A stretch of 64,000 nucleotides of DNA, taken from the NCBI RefSeq assembly GCF_943590815.1, contig NZ_CALSBS010000003.1, positions 62,001-126,000 on the forward strand, read 5' to 3'. The DNA comes from Pseudocitrobacter vendiensis. GTDB lineage: Bacteria; Pseudomonadota; Gammaproteobacteria; Enterobacterales; Enterobacteriaceae. The first letter of the stretch is position 1, and every line of letters begins with the position of its first letter. Below are positions 52,732 to 62,489 of the stretch, in pieces. Below the pieces are notes generated by a model, which was not told the origin of the DNA, searched no databases, and saw only the letters and a list, made by a program, of their open reading frames with translations. The translations under genes were made by a program, and so were the position numbers.

Positions 52732-53169
52732 TCACTGATAGGCGTCCCAGAAATCTTTAAAGCCACGTCCGCTGATTTTAAATTCTCCGGTAATATCAGT
52801 GAGCGTGACGACATGACCATATTCGCGCAGATAATTCACCAGCCATTGCTGAGTGGCTTTACCCCGAATAATCAGGGATATCTGGCATTCGCCTTTTTTC
52901 TGCCATATATGGCGCTCACCCTGAACCGGGTGTTCATTCAGCGTCAGTGTGACGCTGTCAGCCTCCGGCGTCTGGCAGGCCTTCTTGTTTCTCTCATTGG
53001 TCTGAACCTGGATATATTCATATCCGGGTGTGTCATCCATGGAAAACGTGCTGTTTCGGTTAATCGTGTAGTAATACTCCCCACTGGCATATCCCCAGCC
53101 TCCGTCGGCTATAGCCGGTGCGGATGAGAGAGCCAGAAGAGCCAGTGCAGGCAGGGTCAGTTTCTTCAT
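52732..53169 (-). CDS. Secreted protein of island cassette, unknown
   Basis: A 145-residue protein; start at 53169 (MKKLTLPALALLALSSAPAIA signal peptide) rather than the 7-codon longer frame. The mature part has two cysteines (KKACQTPEAD; KKGECQISL) and aromatic stretches (GWGYASGEYYYTI). It begins 10 bp after the small 38-residue membrane protein gene. Unknown family. Confidence 0.7.
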   Translation of the reverse strand: MKKLTLPALALLALSSAPAIADGGWGYASGEYYYTINRNSTFSMDDTPGYEYIQVQTNERNKKACQTPEADSVTLTLNEHPVQGERHIWQKKGECQISLIIRGKATQQWLVNYLREYGHVVTLTDITGEFKISGRGFKDFWDAYQ

Positions 53170-53179
53170 GTTTATTTCC

Positions 53180-53296
53180 CTATGGGGCAAAGGTATCGAC
53201 GAGGAAAATCATGGCGAACACGATGAATATCGTGAGCAGAACGTTGATGATTAAGCAGCGGAAGATTTTCCGTGCCAGTCGGTGCGGGAATGCCAT
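53180..53296 (-). CDS. Small membrane protein (38 residues)
   Basis: MAFPHRLARKIFRCLIINV begins a 38-residue frame with a basic N-terminus and one membrane helix ending AMIFLVDTFAP. It lies 8 bp after the 50-residue gene and 10 bp before the secreted-protein gene. The tight spacing is the main support. Confidence 0.6.
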   Translation of the reverse strand: MAFPHRLARKIFRCLIINVLLTIFIVFAMIFLVDTFAP

Positions 53297-53304
53297 CGGG
53301 AACC

Positions 53305-53457
53305 TCAGTCTCTGACAATGAGAAAGAAGAGCAACCCGGCAAGAATCGGGTCAATTATCATTGCGAGAATAAACCATCCCCAGAATGACCTTCCGGCACC
53401 TTTGGCCAGAAACCCCAGCACAACGGCCAGAAAAATCCATAACAAAACCAGTGGCAT
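53305..53457 (-). CDS. Small membrane protein (50 residues)
   Basis: MPLVLLWIFLAVVLGFLAKG begins a 50-residue frame with two hydrophobic segments separated by GAGRSFWGW (second: FILAMIIDPILAGLLFFLIV). It opens the five-gene envelope cassette, with an AAGGAGATGAC sequence before the start. The pattern resembles small two-helix proteins of mobile elements. Unknown function. Confidence 0.6.
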   Translation of the reverse strand: MPLVLLWIFLAVVLGFLAKGAGRSFWGWFILAMIIDPILAGLLFFLIVRD

Positions 53458-53637
53458 GTCATCTCCTTACAATGTTTTAACGTGCGTCTCCATATCTGTT
53501 TTATTTCAATCAGATAGCAGCATTTCAGCTCAAGTTTATAACCATGATAGATGAAGGGATAATGAATAAAACCGATCGGAACGATCGACAAAATCGATCA
53601 TGAACAAGCAAAACTCTTTATCGTTGGACGTGCAAAA

Positions 53638-54525
53638 CTAATCGAAAAAGAAGGACCAGACGCTGCGGGCCACATGGGCAACGGTGTGTGTCACAGCCTG
53701 CAAGGCCTGCCGGACAAGCAGTGGCAGTGGTACGCTGTCAATGACGTGGTCAAGGGTATCAACAACGGCGTCGCCAAAGCTGCTGCGGGCGGTATCCTGT
53801 ATGGGGGTTGAGTGATAGGACTGATGCAGGTGGGGCAGCAGCGGGCTGCGTGCCTGCTTTGGGAGGCGATTTATCATCCGCTCCACGATGTGGGCCAGGT
53901 GATAACGCCCCTTCACTGAAACAGGAATGACAGCATCTTTCTGTATACCCAACTGACTGGCGACGGCCTGCTGTTTACGTTTAATGTGTTCAAGCTGGCC
54001 GGGTGATGGCATCGCAGTGTGTCGGTTCCACTGCTCGGATGGCTCGACTTTATCCACCTGATTGAGCACCCAGAGTACCGGCGGCATGGTGTTACCGCAC
54101 CGGGCCTGAATGAACTGATAAAACGTCTCTTCCACGGAGAATGCCCGGTCGTCCGCCTTTAGTACCCACAGCACCATATCCAGCTTCGGGAGCTGCTCCC
54201 GATAGAGCTCACGATATTCTTTATCCCGACTCTGGCTCTCGCCCACACCGGGCAGGTCCACCAGCGTCAGATAATGTTGGCCGAATCGCAGGCGTACACG
54301 CTGTGGTTTACGGGTACAGGCTTCCACAGCATTCACTGCGCAGACTTCACTGCGGAACAGGGCATTGCAGAGCGACGATTTACCTGCACCTGTTTTTCCC
54401 ATAATACCGATGACTGGTTCGTAAGTAATAAGCTGGCTGAGCTCCTTAATCAGCGTGTGGCGTAATGTACGGGGATAGCGGCGTAAATGGCGGCGGATAA
54501 TCTGATATCCTGATGGTTGTTTCAT
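53638..54525 (-). CDS. yeeP: YeeP/YfjP-type GTPase (50S ribosome-binding-like GTPase)
   Basis: A 295-residue GTPase: P-loop GKTGAGKSSLCNALF, G3 DLPGVGES and G4 NQVDKVE are present in order. The start MKQPSGYQIIRRHLRRYPRTLRHTLIKEL follows GAGGAAT; the longer frame reads 18 codons further. It matches the YeeP/YfjP family of CP4-type islands. The cellular role is unknown. The C-terminus holds a long helix and a hydrophobic stretch. Confidence 0.88.
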   Translation of the reverse strand: MKQPSGYQIIRRHLRRYPRTLRHTLIKELSQLITYEPVIGIMGKTGAGKSSLCNALFRSEVCAVNAVEACTRKPQRVRLRFGQHYLTLVDLPGVGESQSRDKEYRELYREQLPKLDMVLWVLKADDRAFSVEETFYQFIQARCGNTMPPVLWVLNQVDKVEPSEQWNRHTAMPSPGQLEHIKRKQQAVASQLGIQKDAVIPVSVKGRYHLAHIVERMINRLPKQARSPLLPHLHQSYHSTPIQDTARSSFGDAVVDTLDHVIDSVPLPLLVRQALQAVTHTVAHVARSVWSFFFD

Positions 54526-54664
54526 TGAATATTCCTCAGAAATAAAACAGGCCATCCCGGAGGATAGCCTGATGAGCAAATAGTCTGTTATTCAATGATG
54601 TAATATATATCTGAAAAATATTTAAAAAGGAGAGGGAGCATCTCTCCTTGCTGTATCAAGGAGG

Positions 54665-55792
54665 TTAGTCCACGGTACGAATTAAAGGGATTTTATTTGT
54701 TTTCTTTGCAATCCTCAGTAGGAAATCTTTATGTTCTGCTGGGGTGTTTTTTATTTTTTCGTATCCTTTAAGATAGCTGTTCTTTCCTGAATTTGACGCC
54801 TGAGATGATTTGTTCTCGCTGTCATCACGTGCCATTTTCCGTATTAATTGGTCGGGAAGGCTGAACGTTTGTCTGAAGTCATACCCGTGGACGGATGCAT
54901 CAGGAAACGGAACCAGAATATCATTAATAAAGATATGAACCTGCTTATCAGACGAATGTCCTTCAGTATCTTTAGCCCGGTATGTATTGGTTTTATTCTC
55001 GATCAGGTGTTTCTGTAATCCCATGGTGAAATTAAAATCGAAACTGTAAATGCCTGCGTAGCAGTTATGCTCTGCCGGGATAAATGAACACCATGTAAGA
55101 ATAAGTTCCTGTATGAAACTCTCATTAATAACACCATCCCGAATGTAAAAAAGCACATGTGCGCAGGGTAAGAAAGATTCATCAATTATCGCTATGCGCT
55201 GATAACCTGCTATTCGTTTATACATGGCACGGTATCTGATTTTACTGATCATGAAATTCAGTGCGCGATTCATGATACGTAGATCATCGACGATATGCCT
55301 GGCTTTACCCTCAGTCTTTTTCCCCAGACGAAGGCTGATACCAAATAGTGTTAATTTCTGATGATTTGCTTTCTTTTTTATTTTTGCATATTTTTGCAGC
55401 AGTTTATTGTAAACGGTCTCTTTATGAATAAGTGACGCCTTGAGAAAATTTCTCTGCACAGGCCGGGCCGGATGGCGCAGGTGTATTATGTCATCAGGTA
55501 TATTAGGATTAGTATTGCGTTCTGAGAGTGGTATGTTTTCTATTTCTGATGCCAGTATTTCACGCAGTCTGTTTGTGGCGTGCCCCTGTATTTGAACTTC
55601 ACTGTCAGTGTCATTCAGTTCATCATCGCTAAGCTCCTTCCCCTTTTCAATTTTTACATCATCAAAGCTGATAAAGCTGTAGATGCCAGCAAGTTTATTA
55701 TATTTGATTTCAGGTGCCGGATATGTGTTGTCTTTCTCACGAAGCCTGAGGAAATTCACTTCGTAAAAATCATTCATTCCATCCTTTCGCAT
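54665..55792 (-). CDS. Unknown AT-rich island protein (375 residues)
   Basis: A 375-residue soluble protein with no recognised domain. It has a lysine-rich middle (LLQKYAKIKKKANHQKLTL) and a segment IIDESFLPCAHVLFYIRDGVINESFIQELILTWCSF that loosely recalls replication-initiator proteins of small phages. A low-complexity DDSENKSSQASNSGKNS linker precedes the C-terminus. The gene is clearly more AT-rich than the island genes at 48-54 kb. It stands alone between yeeP and a non-coding stretch. Confidence 0.6.
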   Translation of the reverse strand: MRKDGMNDFYEVNFLRLREKDNTYPAPEIKYNKLAGIYSFISFDDVKIEKGKELSDDELNDTDSEVQIQGHATNRLREILASEIENIPLSERNTNPNIPDDIIHLRHPARPVQRNFLKASLIHKETVYNKLLQKYAKIKKKANHQKLTLFGISLRLGKKTEGKARHIVDDLRIMNRALNFMISKIRYRAMYKRIAGYQRIAIIDESFLPCAHVLFYIRDGVINESFIQELILTWCSFIPAEHNCYAGIYSFDFNFTMGLQKHLIENKTNTYRAKDTEGHSSDKQVHIFINDILVPFPDASVHGYDFRQTFSLPDQLIRKMARDDSENKSSQASNSGKNSYLKGYEKIKNTPAEHKDFLLRIAKKTNKIPLIRTVD

Positions 55793-56588
55793 GAAACTTC
55801 CTTACAGAGGTGGTTTTTAGTTATTTTATCACCCTATTAATTATATGGCTATAAATGAAGCTTTAATAGTATTTATTAAGTGTAAAAATCCAATAATTAA
55901 GAGTATGCGTTTTTGGTTAACAAGTCACTAAAAACAATGGGTTAGTAACAATGATGTGAATTATTGGTAGTGTATATAATTATCGCTAATATTCATTTTG
56001 AATCCGTTGTTTTATCTCATAAAACAGATAAGAACAATCATGGCTTATCAGAAGCCATTCCTGATCATGATGTCTCCCCGACTGCACAGCATCCACAGCG
56101 CAGGAAAGGGCCATATCCGGAGATCTTTGGGGTACCGTAATGGATAACAGGAGATAAGGGCAGACTATGTGAGATACCGATTCAAAAAATACATATGAAT
56201 GCTATTATCTGGATGCCTCACTGCTCCCTGGTTGTATCGAGACATATCCGAAAAAGATATCGATTGAAATCGTTTCTGAATTTGAAAAGTGGCAAGCAGT
56301 GCTTCAGATGCTATGGTAAGCGAACCACTGGATAAAAGTGACAGATTGGAATATCAGGATAGAGGGTGCTGTTGATGACTGTAAAGTGGTACCTAATAAT
56401 TAATTTAGGTAATTATTGTTATTTTATATGGAAACAGTTTTTAAATCCATGAAACCCATTCACATCACCTCACTCATTGGTCACCTGTAACGCCATATCA
56501 ATCCCACACTTATCCCCCTAAGTTACAGCCAATCAAAAATAACATCCCATACGTATCTCATGACTCACACACACGAGATATTCTACCC
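55793..56588. other. Gene-poor stretch with decayed coding remnant
   Basis: About 800 bp with no complete gene. A stop-free stretch at 56173-56319 reads TDSKNTYECYYLDASLLPG and on to KWQAVLQMLW, but lacks a start codon (an ATG just before is followed by TGA). It looks like the tail of a broken gene. The rest is AT-rich. Confidence 0.4.
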
Positions 56589-57179
56589 ATGAAGCAAAAT
56601 AACCGTTACATCCACTACAATCATCTGAAGAACAGACTATTCACTCACCTTGATACACTCTTTGATAATTACGCCAAGATCTTAATGCTACGTATTGACC
56701 TTGGGTATCTGCAATACAGTGAAGCATTCAGTCTACAAGACGAAAAGGACATGGCCTGGCAGATGACACTCCTGACTGAACAACTGAATATCCATACTGA
56801 TATCATTGGATTTGCATGGGTAATGGAACGCTCAGAGAAACACGGGATACATATCCACGCCACCTTTTATCTCGATGGACAACGGCACCGTAAAGTCTGG
56901 AATACCTGGCAGGCAGTTGAATGCTTATGGGGGGACATAACTAATGGTGAAGGGCATGCACAATGGTGTAAACCTCAGGAGCATTATCGGGTTCGTGGGG
57001 AGAGGGTTATCTGTCATGATGACGATAAAGGTCGCAATGGGATGACCTATATCCTCAGCTATCTGAGCAAAGTGGACCAGAAAGAGGACAGATTAATTTA
57101 TCAGTTCAGTGATATTCCTGAACGAAGCAGGAGAGGAAGGCCAAGGCGAAAGTCAGAATCTGAAATCACTGGTTGGTAA
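56589..57179 (+). CDS. YagK/YfjJ family (inovirus Gp2-type) protein
   Basis: A 196-residue protein: LMLRIDLGYLQ, GFAWVMERSEKHGIHIHATFYLDGQRHRKVWNTW and MTYILSYLSKVDQ match the inovirus Gp2 / YagK-YfjJ family. HIHATFYLDG recalls the HUH motif of rolling-circle initiators. Likely a remnant replication or regulation gene of a P4/CP4-type element. Tail GRPRRKSESEITGW is basic. Confidence 0.8.
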   Translation: MKQNNRYIHYNHLKNRLFTHLDTLFDNYAKILMLRIDLGYLQYSEAFSLQDEKDMAWQMTLLTEQLNIHTDIIGFAWVMERSEKHGIHIHATFYLDGQRHRKVWNTWQAVECLWGDITNGEGHAQWCKPQEHYRVRGERVICHDDDKGRNGMTYILSYLSKVDQKEDRLIYQFSDIPERSRRGRPRRKSESEITGW

Positions 57180-57303
57180 TAATATCAGACACCATTTAAA
57201 CCGGGGGATATCGTGAATATCAAAATTTATACCCCGCACTCATCATCTGAAGGAATCACATCTCACTCGTAATTCCTTCTCCATTCACTTTACGGAGAAC
57301 AAG

Positions 57304-57513
57304 ATGATGAATACCGATATCCCTGTCCTGAATGACCAGTTTGTCGACATGAAGTTTATTACCCGGTTAACCGGCTTAACGGATAAATGGTTCTACAAGC
57401 TTATTCAGGATGGGGTATTCCCTAAGCCTATCAAACTGGGGCGTAGCTCCAGATGGTTGCAGAGCGAAGTGGAAGCCTGGTTACAGCTGCGTATCGCTGA
57501 ATCACGGGGCTGA
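57304..57513 (+). CDS. alpA: AlpA-type excisionase/regulator
   Basis: A 69-residue MerR-like DNA-binding protein with the AlpA signature FITRLTGLTDKWFYKLIQDGVFPKPIKLGRSSRWLQSEVEAWL. AlpA of CP4-57 activates the integrase and promotes excision. The ribosome-binding site is TACGGAG. Its integrase partner is not in this window and would be expected near intact selC. Confidence 0.9.
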   Translation: MMNTDIPVLNDQFVDMKFITRLTGLTDKWFYKLIQDGVFPKPIKLGRSSRWLQSEVEAWLQLRIAESRG

Positions 57514-57519
57514 GCACGC

Positions 57520-57660
57520 ATGAAGAAGAAACATAACCGTAAGACATGGCAGGCTCCGGTACGCTGGATTTGTCTGCAGTGTCATCGCCAGTACTGTGGT
57601 GAGCGTATGTGCCCGCACTGCTACGGCACGGCCAATGTGATAGCTGCCACAGCTGGTTGA
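57520..57660 (+). CDS. Small zinc-ribbon protein (46 residues)
   Basis: MKKKHNRKTWQAPVRWICLQ starts a 46-residue frame with two cysteine pairs, CLQC and CPHC, separated by about 12 residues. This is a minimal zinc ribbon. It starts six bases after the alpA stop and is probably co-transcribed with it. Confidence 0.65.
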   Translation: MKKKHNRKTWQAPVRWICLQCHRQYCGERMCPHCYGTANVIAATAG

Positions 57661-57784
57661 ATCATCCCCCTCAGCATTACTCACTCATACACGTAAATCT
57701 ATACCCCGCCAGTAACCACGCATGATGCTGCCCATACCGGGACGGCCTGTGCCTGCGTGTCATATGGCGGTAAGGACTATTACT

Positions 57785-58120
57785 ATGTACGCAAAATGTT
57801 TCCTGGCCTGTAACAGTGCTGGTCGCCTGACCGGTGCCAGAACCGCACTGCGCTCTCCCGGCGAACGATACACCTGCCATCACTGTGGGAGTGACCTGGT
57901 GCTGCACACTGACGCTGAGCGCCCGTGGTTTACGCATACCGATGCTGCACTCACTGTAGGCAGGCAAGGCTGTCCGTACATCCAACCAGACATTGATGAA
58001 GTTCTGTTAATACTCCAGCTACGACGTTACGTACCGAATGCAATGCCGGTGATAGGGCCTGGTGTGCATCACTGCCCGTTATATGAATACCGCAGGGCCG
58101 GGGAGGTCTTATGCTTATGA
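57785..58120 (+). CDS. Zinc-ribbon protein of island cluster (111 residues)
   Basis: A 111-residue protein with the motif YTCHHCGSDLVLHTDAERPWFTH, a CxxCGxxLVLHx5PWFxH pattern, and later Cys in GCPYIQPD and HHCPLYEYR. The start at 57785 follows AAGGA; ATGs further upstream in frame are possible. The same motif recurs in the next gene, which overlaps it. Confidence 0.7.
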   Translation: MYAKCFLACNSAGRLTGARTALRSPGERYTCHHCGSDLVLHTDAERPWFTHTDAALTVGRQGCPYIQPDIDEVLLILQLRRYVPNAMPVIGPGVHHCPLYEYRRAGEVLCL

Positions 58121-58566
58121 TGTCGTGCCACCTCGCTCTCAACAGCAAGGGGGCGATGAGCCGCTCCCGGGACGCCATTAGCGAATCTGCTGATGGCTGG
58201 CGCTGTACGTCCTGCGGATGTCGTCTGGTGCTGCACCCGGGAGACGATGATACCCCTCCCTGGTTTGAGCATGACCAGACGTCAGCAGATGCATCTGCTC
58301 TGGCATACTGCCAGTATCGTCAGCACCGTGACGGATTGCCGGGTGAACGCTTCAGAGTGATGTTGTACTCCGTTCATGGACAGGATATCCGCATGGCGAC
58401 GGAGTCCTGGTACTGTGTCTGGTGCGGATGTCATTACGAGGGCGAGAAGCATTGCGCGGTCTGTAACACCGGTATCTACAGCATCGAAGACACGGTCGGG
58501 CAGGGTGACATCCATCCAATTGAAGATCCGGCACAGTGCCCACCAGCAGACCTGGGAGGATACTGA
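58111..58566 (+). CDS. Zinc-ribbon protein of island cluster (151 residues)
   Basis: A 151-residue protein with the motif WRCTSCGCRLVLHPGDDDTPPWFEH, like the preceding gene, and a second ribbon WYCVWCGCHYEGEKHCAVCNTG. The start overlaps the preceding stop; ATG at 58111 is four bases from GGGAGG, and ATG at 58117 is an alternative that overlaps as ATGA. Probable duplication of the 111-residue gene with an added domain. Function unknown. Confidence 0.7.
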   Translation: MLMMSCHLALNSKGAMSRSRDAISESADGWRCTSCGCRLVLHPGDDDTPPWFEHDQTSADASALAYCQYRQHRDGLPGERFRVMLYSVHGQDIRMATESWYCVWCGCHYEGEKHCAVCNTGIYSIEDTVGQGDIHPIEDPAQCPPADLGGY

Positions 58567-58568
58567 CC

Positions 58569-58817
58569 ATGGCGATACGGTTCAGACCAACAGAATATGT
58601 GATTACTGCTGATGGCGAATGGGTGGCTGTTGATGCGCTCTCATATCAGCATACCAAGCCGCTGTTATGTGGATCCTGCCATACGCCAGCCACCGTGACG
58701 CAGGGTGATAATGGCTGGCAGCTGGTTCACCGACCGCGTTCAGAAGCCGACAGACGGCGGGTGATTCGCTGTTGTTACCGTCCTCCCACATTTTCGACAG
58801 GGATCCGGGGATTGTAA
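58569..58817 (+). CDS. Cys-pair protein of island cluster (82 residues)
   Basis: An 82-residue protein (MAIRFRPTEYVITADGEWV...) with CGSCHTPATVTQGDNGWQLVHRP, a variant of the ribbon motif of the two previous genes. It starts two bases after the previous stop. It may be a shortened member of the same family. Confidence 0.6.
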   Translation: MAIRFRPTEYVITADGEWVAVDALSYQHTKPLLCGSCHTPATVTQGDNGWQLVHRPRSEADRRRVIRCCYRPPTFSTGIRGL

Positions 58818-59013
58818 GTCATCATCACTGGACAGTGCGTCGATACAGAATGCCGACATGCCGTGTTCAGCGAGAGCCAGATGCAATTAGCCGAACTCTG
58901 GCCAGTATGACCTGTATAGACACACCGTCAAAATACGCCCGATATCTCCCCACCCTGCTGGTGTCCATTCGCCGGCATCTTGTCTTCCGCTAAAAGAACA
59001 GAGAGTACCCTTT

Positions 59014-59159
59014 ATGAATTATTACTCCCCCATTTCTGATGCGGGTAATGCGGTAACCCTGCGAACTTTTCTGTAGCAGGCAGTTGACCCTTATCCCATG
59101 CTGGTGGCATTGAGTGTTACCAACGGTGCGAAAGTGATCCATATCCGACACCTGAAATC
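59014..59159 (+). pseudogene. Gene fragment with in-frame stop next to the IS element
   Basis: A frame from 59014 reads MNYYSPISDAGNAVTLRTFL, then meets TAG at 59074, and continues open as QAVDPYPMLVALSVTNGAKV and on until the IS481-type end at 59160. It looks like the start of a gene cut by the insertion and carrying a nonsense mutation. Low support. The 58818-59013 stretch before it shows no gene. Confidence 0.35.
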
Positions 59160-60452
<1,293 letters not shown>

Positions 60453-60663
60453 ATTGGGGTGCTGTCTGCTAATCAGGTATGATCAAGCGGATGATCATCT
60501 GAATGAGCGATCCCCGTAATAAATTTTTTGAGGTACAATGGCTTCCTTGATTTTCTAGGGATGAAGATAACGGAAAATACGTGATCTTGCAGACAATCGT
60601 CCTTTGCAACCATGCTAGATACCGCACTTTATATTTTCATGATGATTTTTATATTTTAGGGGG

Positions 60664-61578
60664 ATGGCCGTGATAAAAAAAATTTGCCAGGTGATTGACG
60701 GGGAGTACGTCTGTGATATTGATATCAGCGTGGAGGAATGGAAAGATTTATTAGTGAATGAAAAAGTTTTTGATGAAAAGAGTATTACAGCGTTAAAAAA
60801 ATGGTTCATTGAACCAAATCATTCTTGCACATGCTTCGATATTGGTAAAAAGTACGAACTGCACAGTATGAGTGCTAATGGTGTTATTAACGGACTGGGT
60901 GGGAGAGTTCAAAAAGAACTTGGTCGATTTGAAGTTGAAGGTATCGGAAATATCGCGTCCGGTACAAAATTTATTACAGTCATGAAGAGTAAAGAAATCG
61001 TCGGGAAACCCAAAAGAAATTTATGGACAATTCGTGAGGAACTTGTTCAGGCAATTAATGAACTTGATTTTTTTGGTACAACAGAAATGGCCTGCAGTGA
61101 GTATTACTCTGACGCTGAGTTGATCAATGCCATAGAGGAAAGTAATATCTTCGACGACGCTCAGACGTTTGAATATACAGGAGAAGCCAAACCAAAGAAA
61201 AATGCAATAGAAGTAAAAAATGGCCTCTCGTATCCCAGGAGTAAAGGGGTATCCAAAAATGCACTGAATAAAGCAGGTTACATATGTGAAATCAATAGCG
61301 ATCACCCAACCTTCAGAAGGCGAAACTCATCCTTAAATTATACTGAACCTCATCACATTGTACCTATGTCCAGGCAAGATGATTTCGACACCTCTCTTGA
61401 TGTCGAAGAAAATATAATATCTCTGTGTTGCAATTGCCATAAACAAATTCACCTTGGACAGGGTTATGAAGATATGCTGAAAGAAATATACACTGCGAGA
61501 AAAAGGTTATTAAAAAAAGTTGGTATTGATATATCACTGGAAAACTTGATTCTTTATTACAAAATGGAAAGTAAGTGA
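60664..61578 (+). CDS. HNH endonuclease, probable restriction/defence nuclease
   Basis: A 304-residue protein with a C-terminal HNH domain: Cys208 in AGYICEINS, EPHHIVPMS (His230, His231), Asn250 and CCNCHKQIH (Cys255/258, His259, His263). The N-terminal part (EEWKDLLVNEKVFDEKSI...) resembles the domain seen in some McrA/McrB-type methyl-dependent restriction proteins. That makes a type IV restriction role likely, though not proven. The gene is AT-rich and has no partner gene. Start codon ATG, with GGGGG upstream. Confidence 0.75.
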   Translation: MAVIKKICQVIDGEYVCDIDISVEEWKDLLVNEKVFDEKSITALKKWFIEPNHSCTCFDIGKKYELHSMSANGVINGLGGRVQKELGRFEVEGIGNIASGTKFITVMKSKEIVGKPKRNLWTIREELVQAINELDFFGTTEMACSEYYSDAELINAIEESNIFDDAQTFEYTGEAKPKKNAIEVKNGLSYPRSKGVSKNALNKAGYICEINSDHPTFRRRNSSLNYTEPHHIVPMSRQDDFDTSLDVEENIISLCCNCHKQIHLGQGYEDMLKEIYTARKRLLKKVGIDISLENLILYYKMESK

Positions 61579-61885
61579 GTTTCAAACGAGAGTGATACCT
61601 TCGTTTTATTGGTCGGGATGAACAGCAGATGATGTTTCCGGCAAGTATCTGGTTCAGAAACTTTCTGTTAAAAAAGAGGTAAAAGTAGTCTTGAGCCCTG
61701 ACTGCGAATTGCCATTGCGCATGACCAGAGAACAGGACGACCCCCTGCCAAACCCAGGCATGAGAAACACCTTTAAAACATAGACTTAATTAAAATCAGC
61801 AATTCCCATCGAAATAATAAGCAAGCAGAATTGGCTCAGGTGAATTTCACTCGGTGCAGTGCATGCGTTGGGGGGGTTAAAATGA

Positions 61886-61909
61886 AAAACCCGAAATTAA
61901 TCGGGTTTT
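61886..61909 (+). terminator. Terminator-like hairpin
   Basis: AAAACCCGA and TCGGGTTTT form a 9-bp stem with a 6-bp loop, symmetrical enough to act on both strands. It stands 307 bp after the HNH gene, in a stretch (61579-62011) where I see no gene. Confidence 0.7.
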
Positions 61910-62011
61910 GATTAGTTAACGATTAACAGGTTCCCGTACCTGGGAACAATCTGACTATACGCGCAATATAATATTTCCACAATCATTATTTTTGACTGCT
62001 AAGCCATTTAT

Positions 62012-62336
62012 TCATCTGCTCAATTTCTCCTTTTGTGCTTTAATGATGTCCTGCGCGAGTTTTCTCATTTCAGGATCTCTCCCGTACTTCAGCTCGGTTT
62101 CAGCCATTGCTATTGCCCCTTCATGGTGTGCAACCATGCCTTTTGCAAAAGCCTTGTCGGGATCGGATTCATTAACGGAACCCATCATTTTGTCATGCAT
62201 GCTTTTCATCCCTGACATATATTTCTGTGAAGATGCCGATGAGGACACATTCAGAAATTTTCATTTCTGAATGTTATGCGGAAATTGCTGGCAGCGACAG
62301 CAACAATATAACAGAAAGAGTTTTTTTTATTTTCAT
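62012..62336 (-). pseudogene. DUF305 copper-binding-type protein with broken signal peptide
   Basis: The signal peptide MKIKKTLSVILLLSLPAISA (62274-62336) ends in TAA and is out of frame with the DUF305-type domain at 62012-62248 (MHDKMMGSVNESDPDKAFAKGMVAHHEGAIAMAETEL). The domain has the histidine/methionine pattern of periplasmic copper chaperones. Between the two lies a perfect 11-bp inverted repeat (62248-62273). Export must be lost unless the sequence is in error. It lies beside the sil genes. Confidence 0.7.
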
Positions 62337-62386
62337 AAAATAAATCCTTTTCGAGTAGGTATTGTTTAATTGTAGCAGAGTCAGAT

Positions 62387-62408
62387 AAAAAAGCCCCCAG
62401 ACGGGGGC
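62387..62408 (-). terminator. Rho-independent terminator after silE
   Basis: On the minus strand GCCCCCGTCTGGGGGC is followed by six T residues, about 80 bp downstream of the silE stop codon. Confidence 0.88.
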
Positions 62409-62489
62409 CAAAATACAGCAACATAACAACATATTCCGCTTAAGGAATAATCCAAGGAAAGGGTAAATGCACGGGTATCTCAGTCACAT

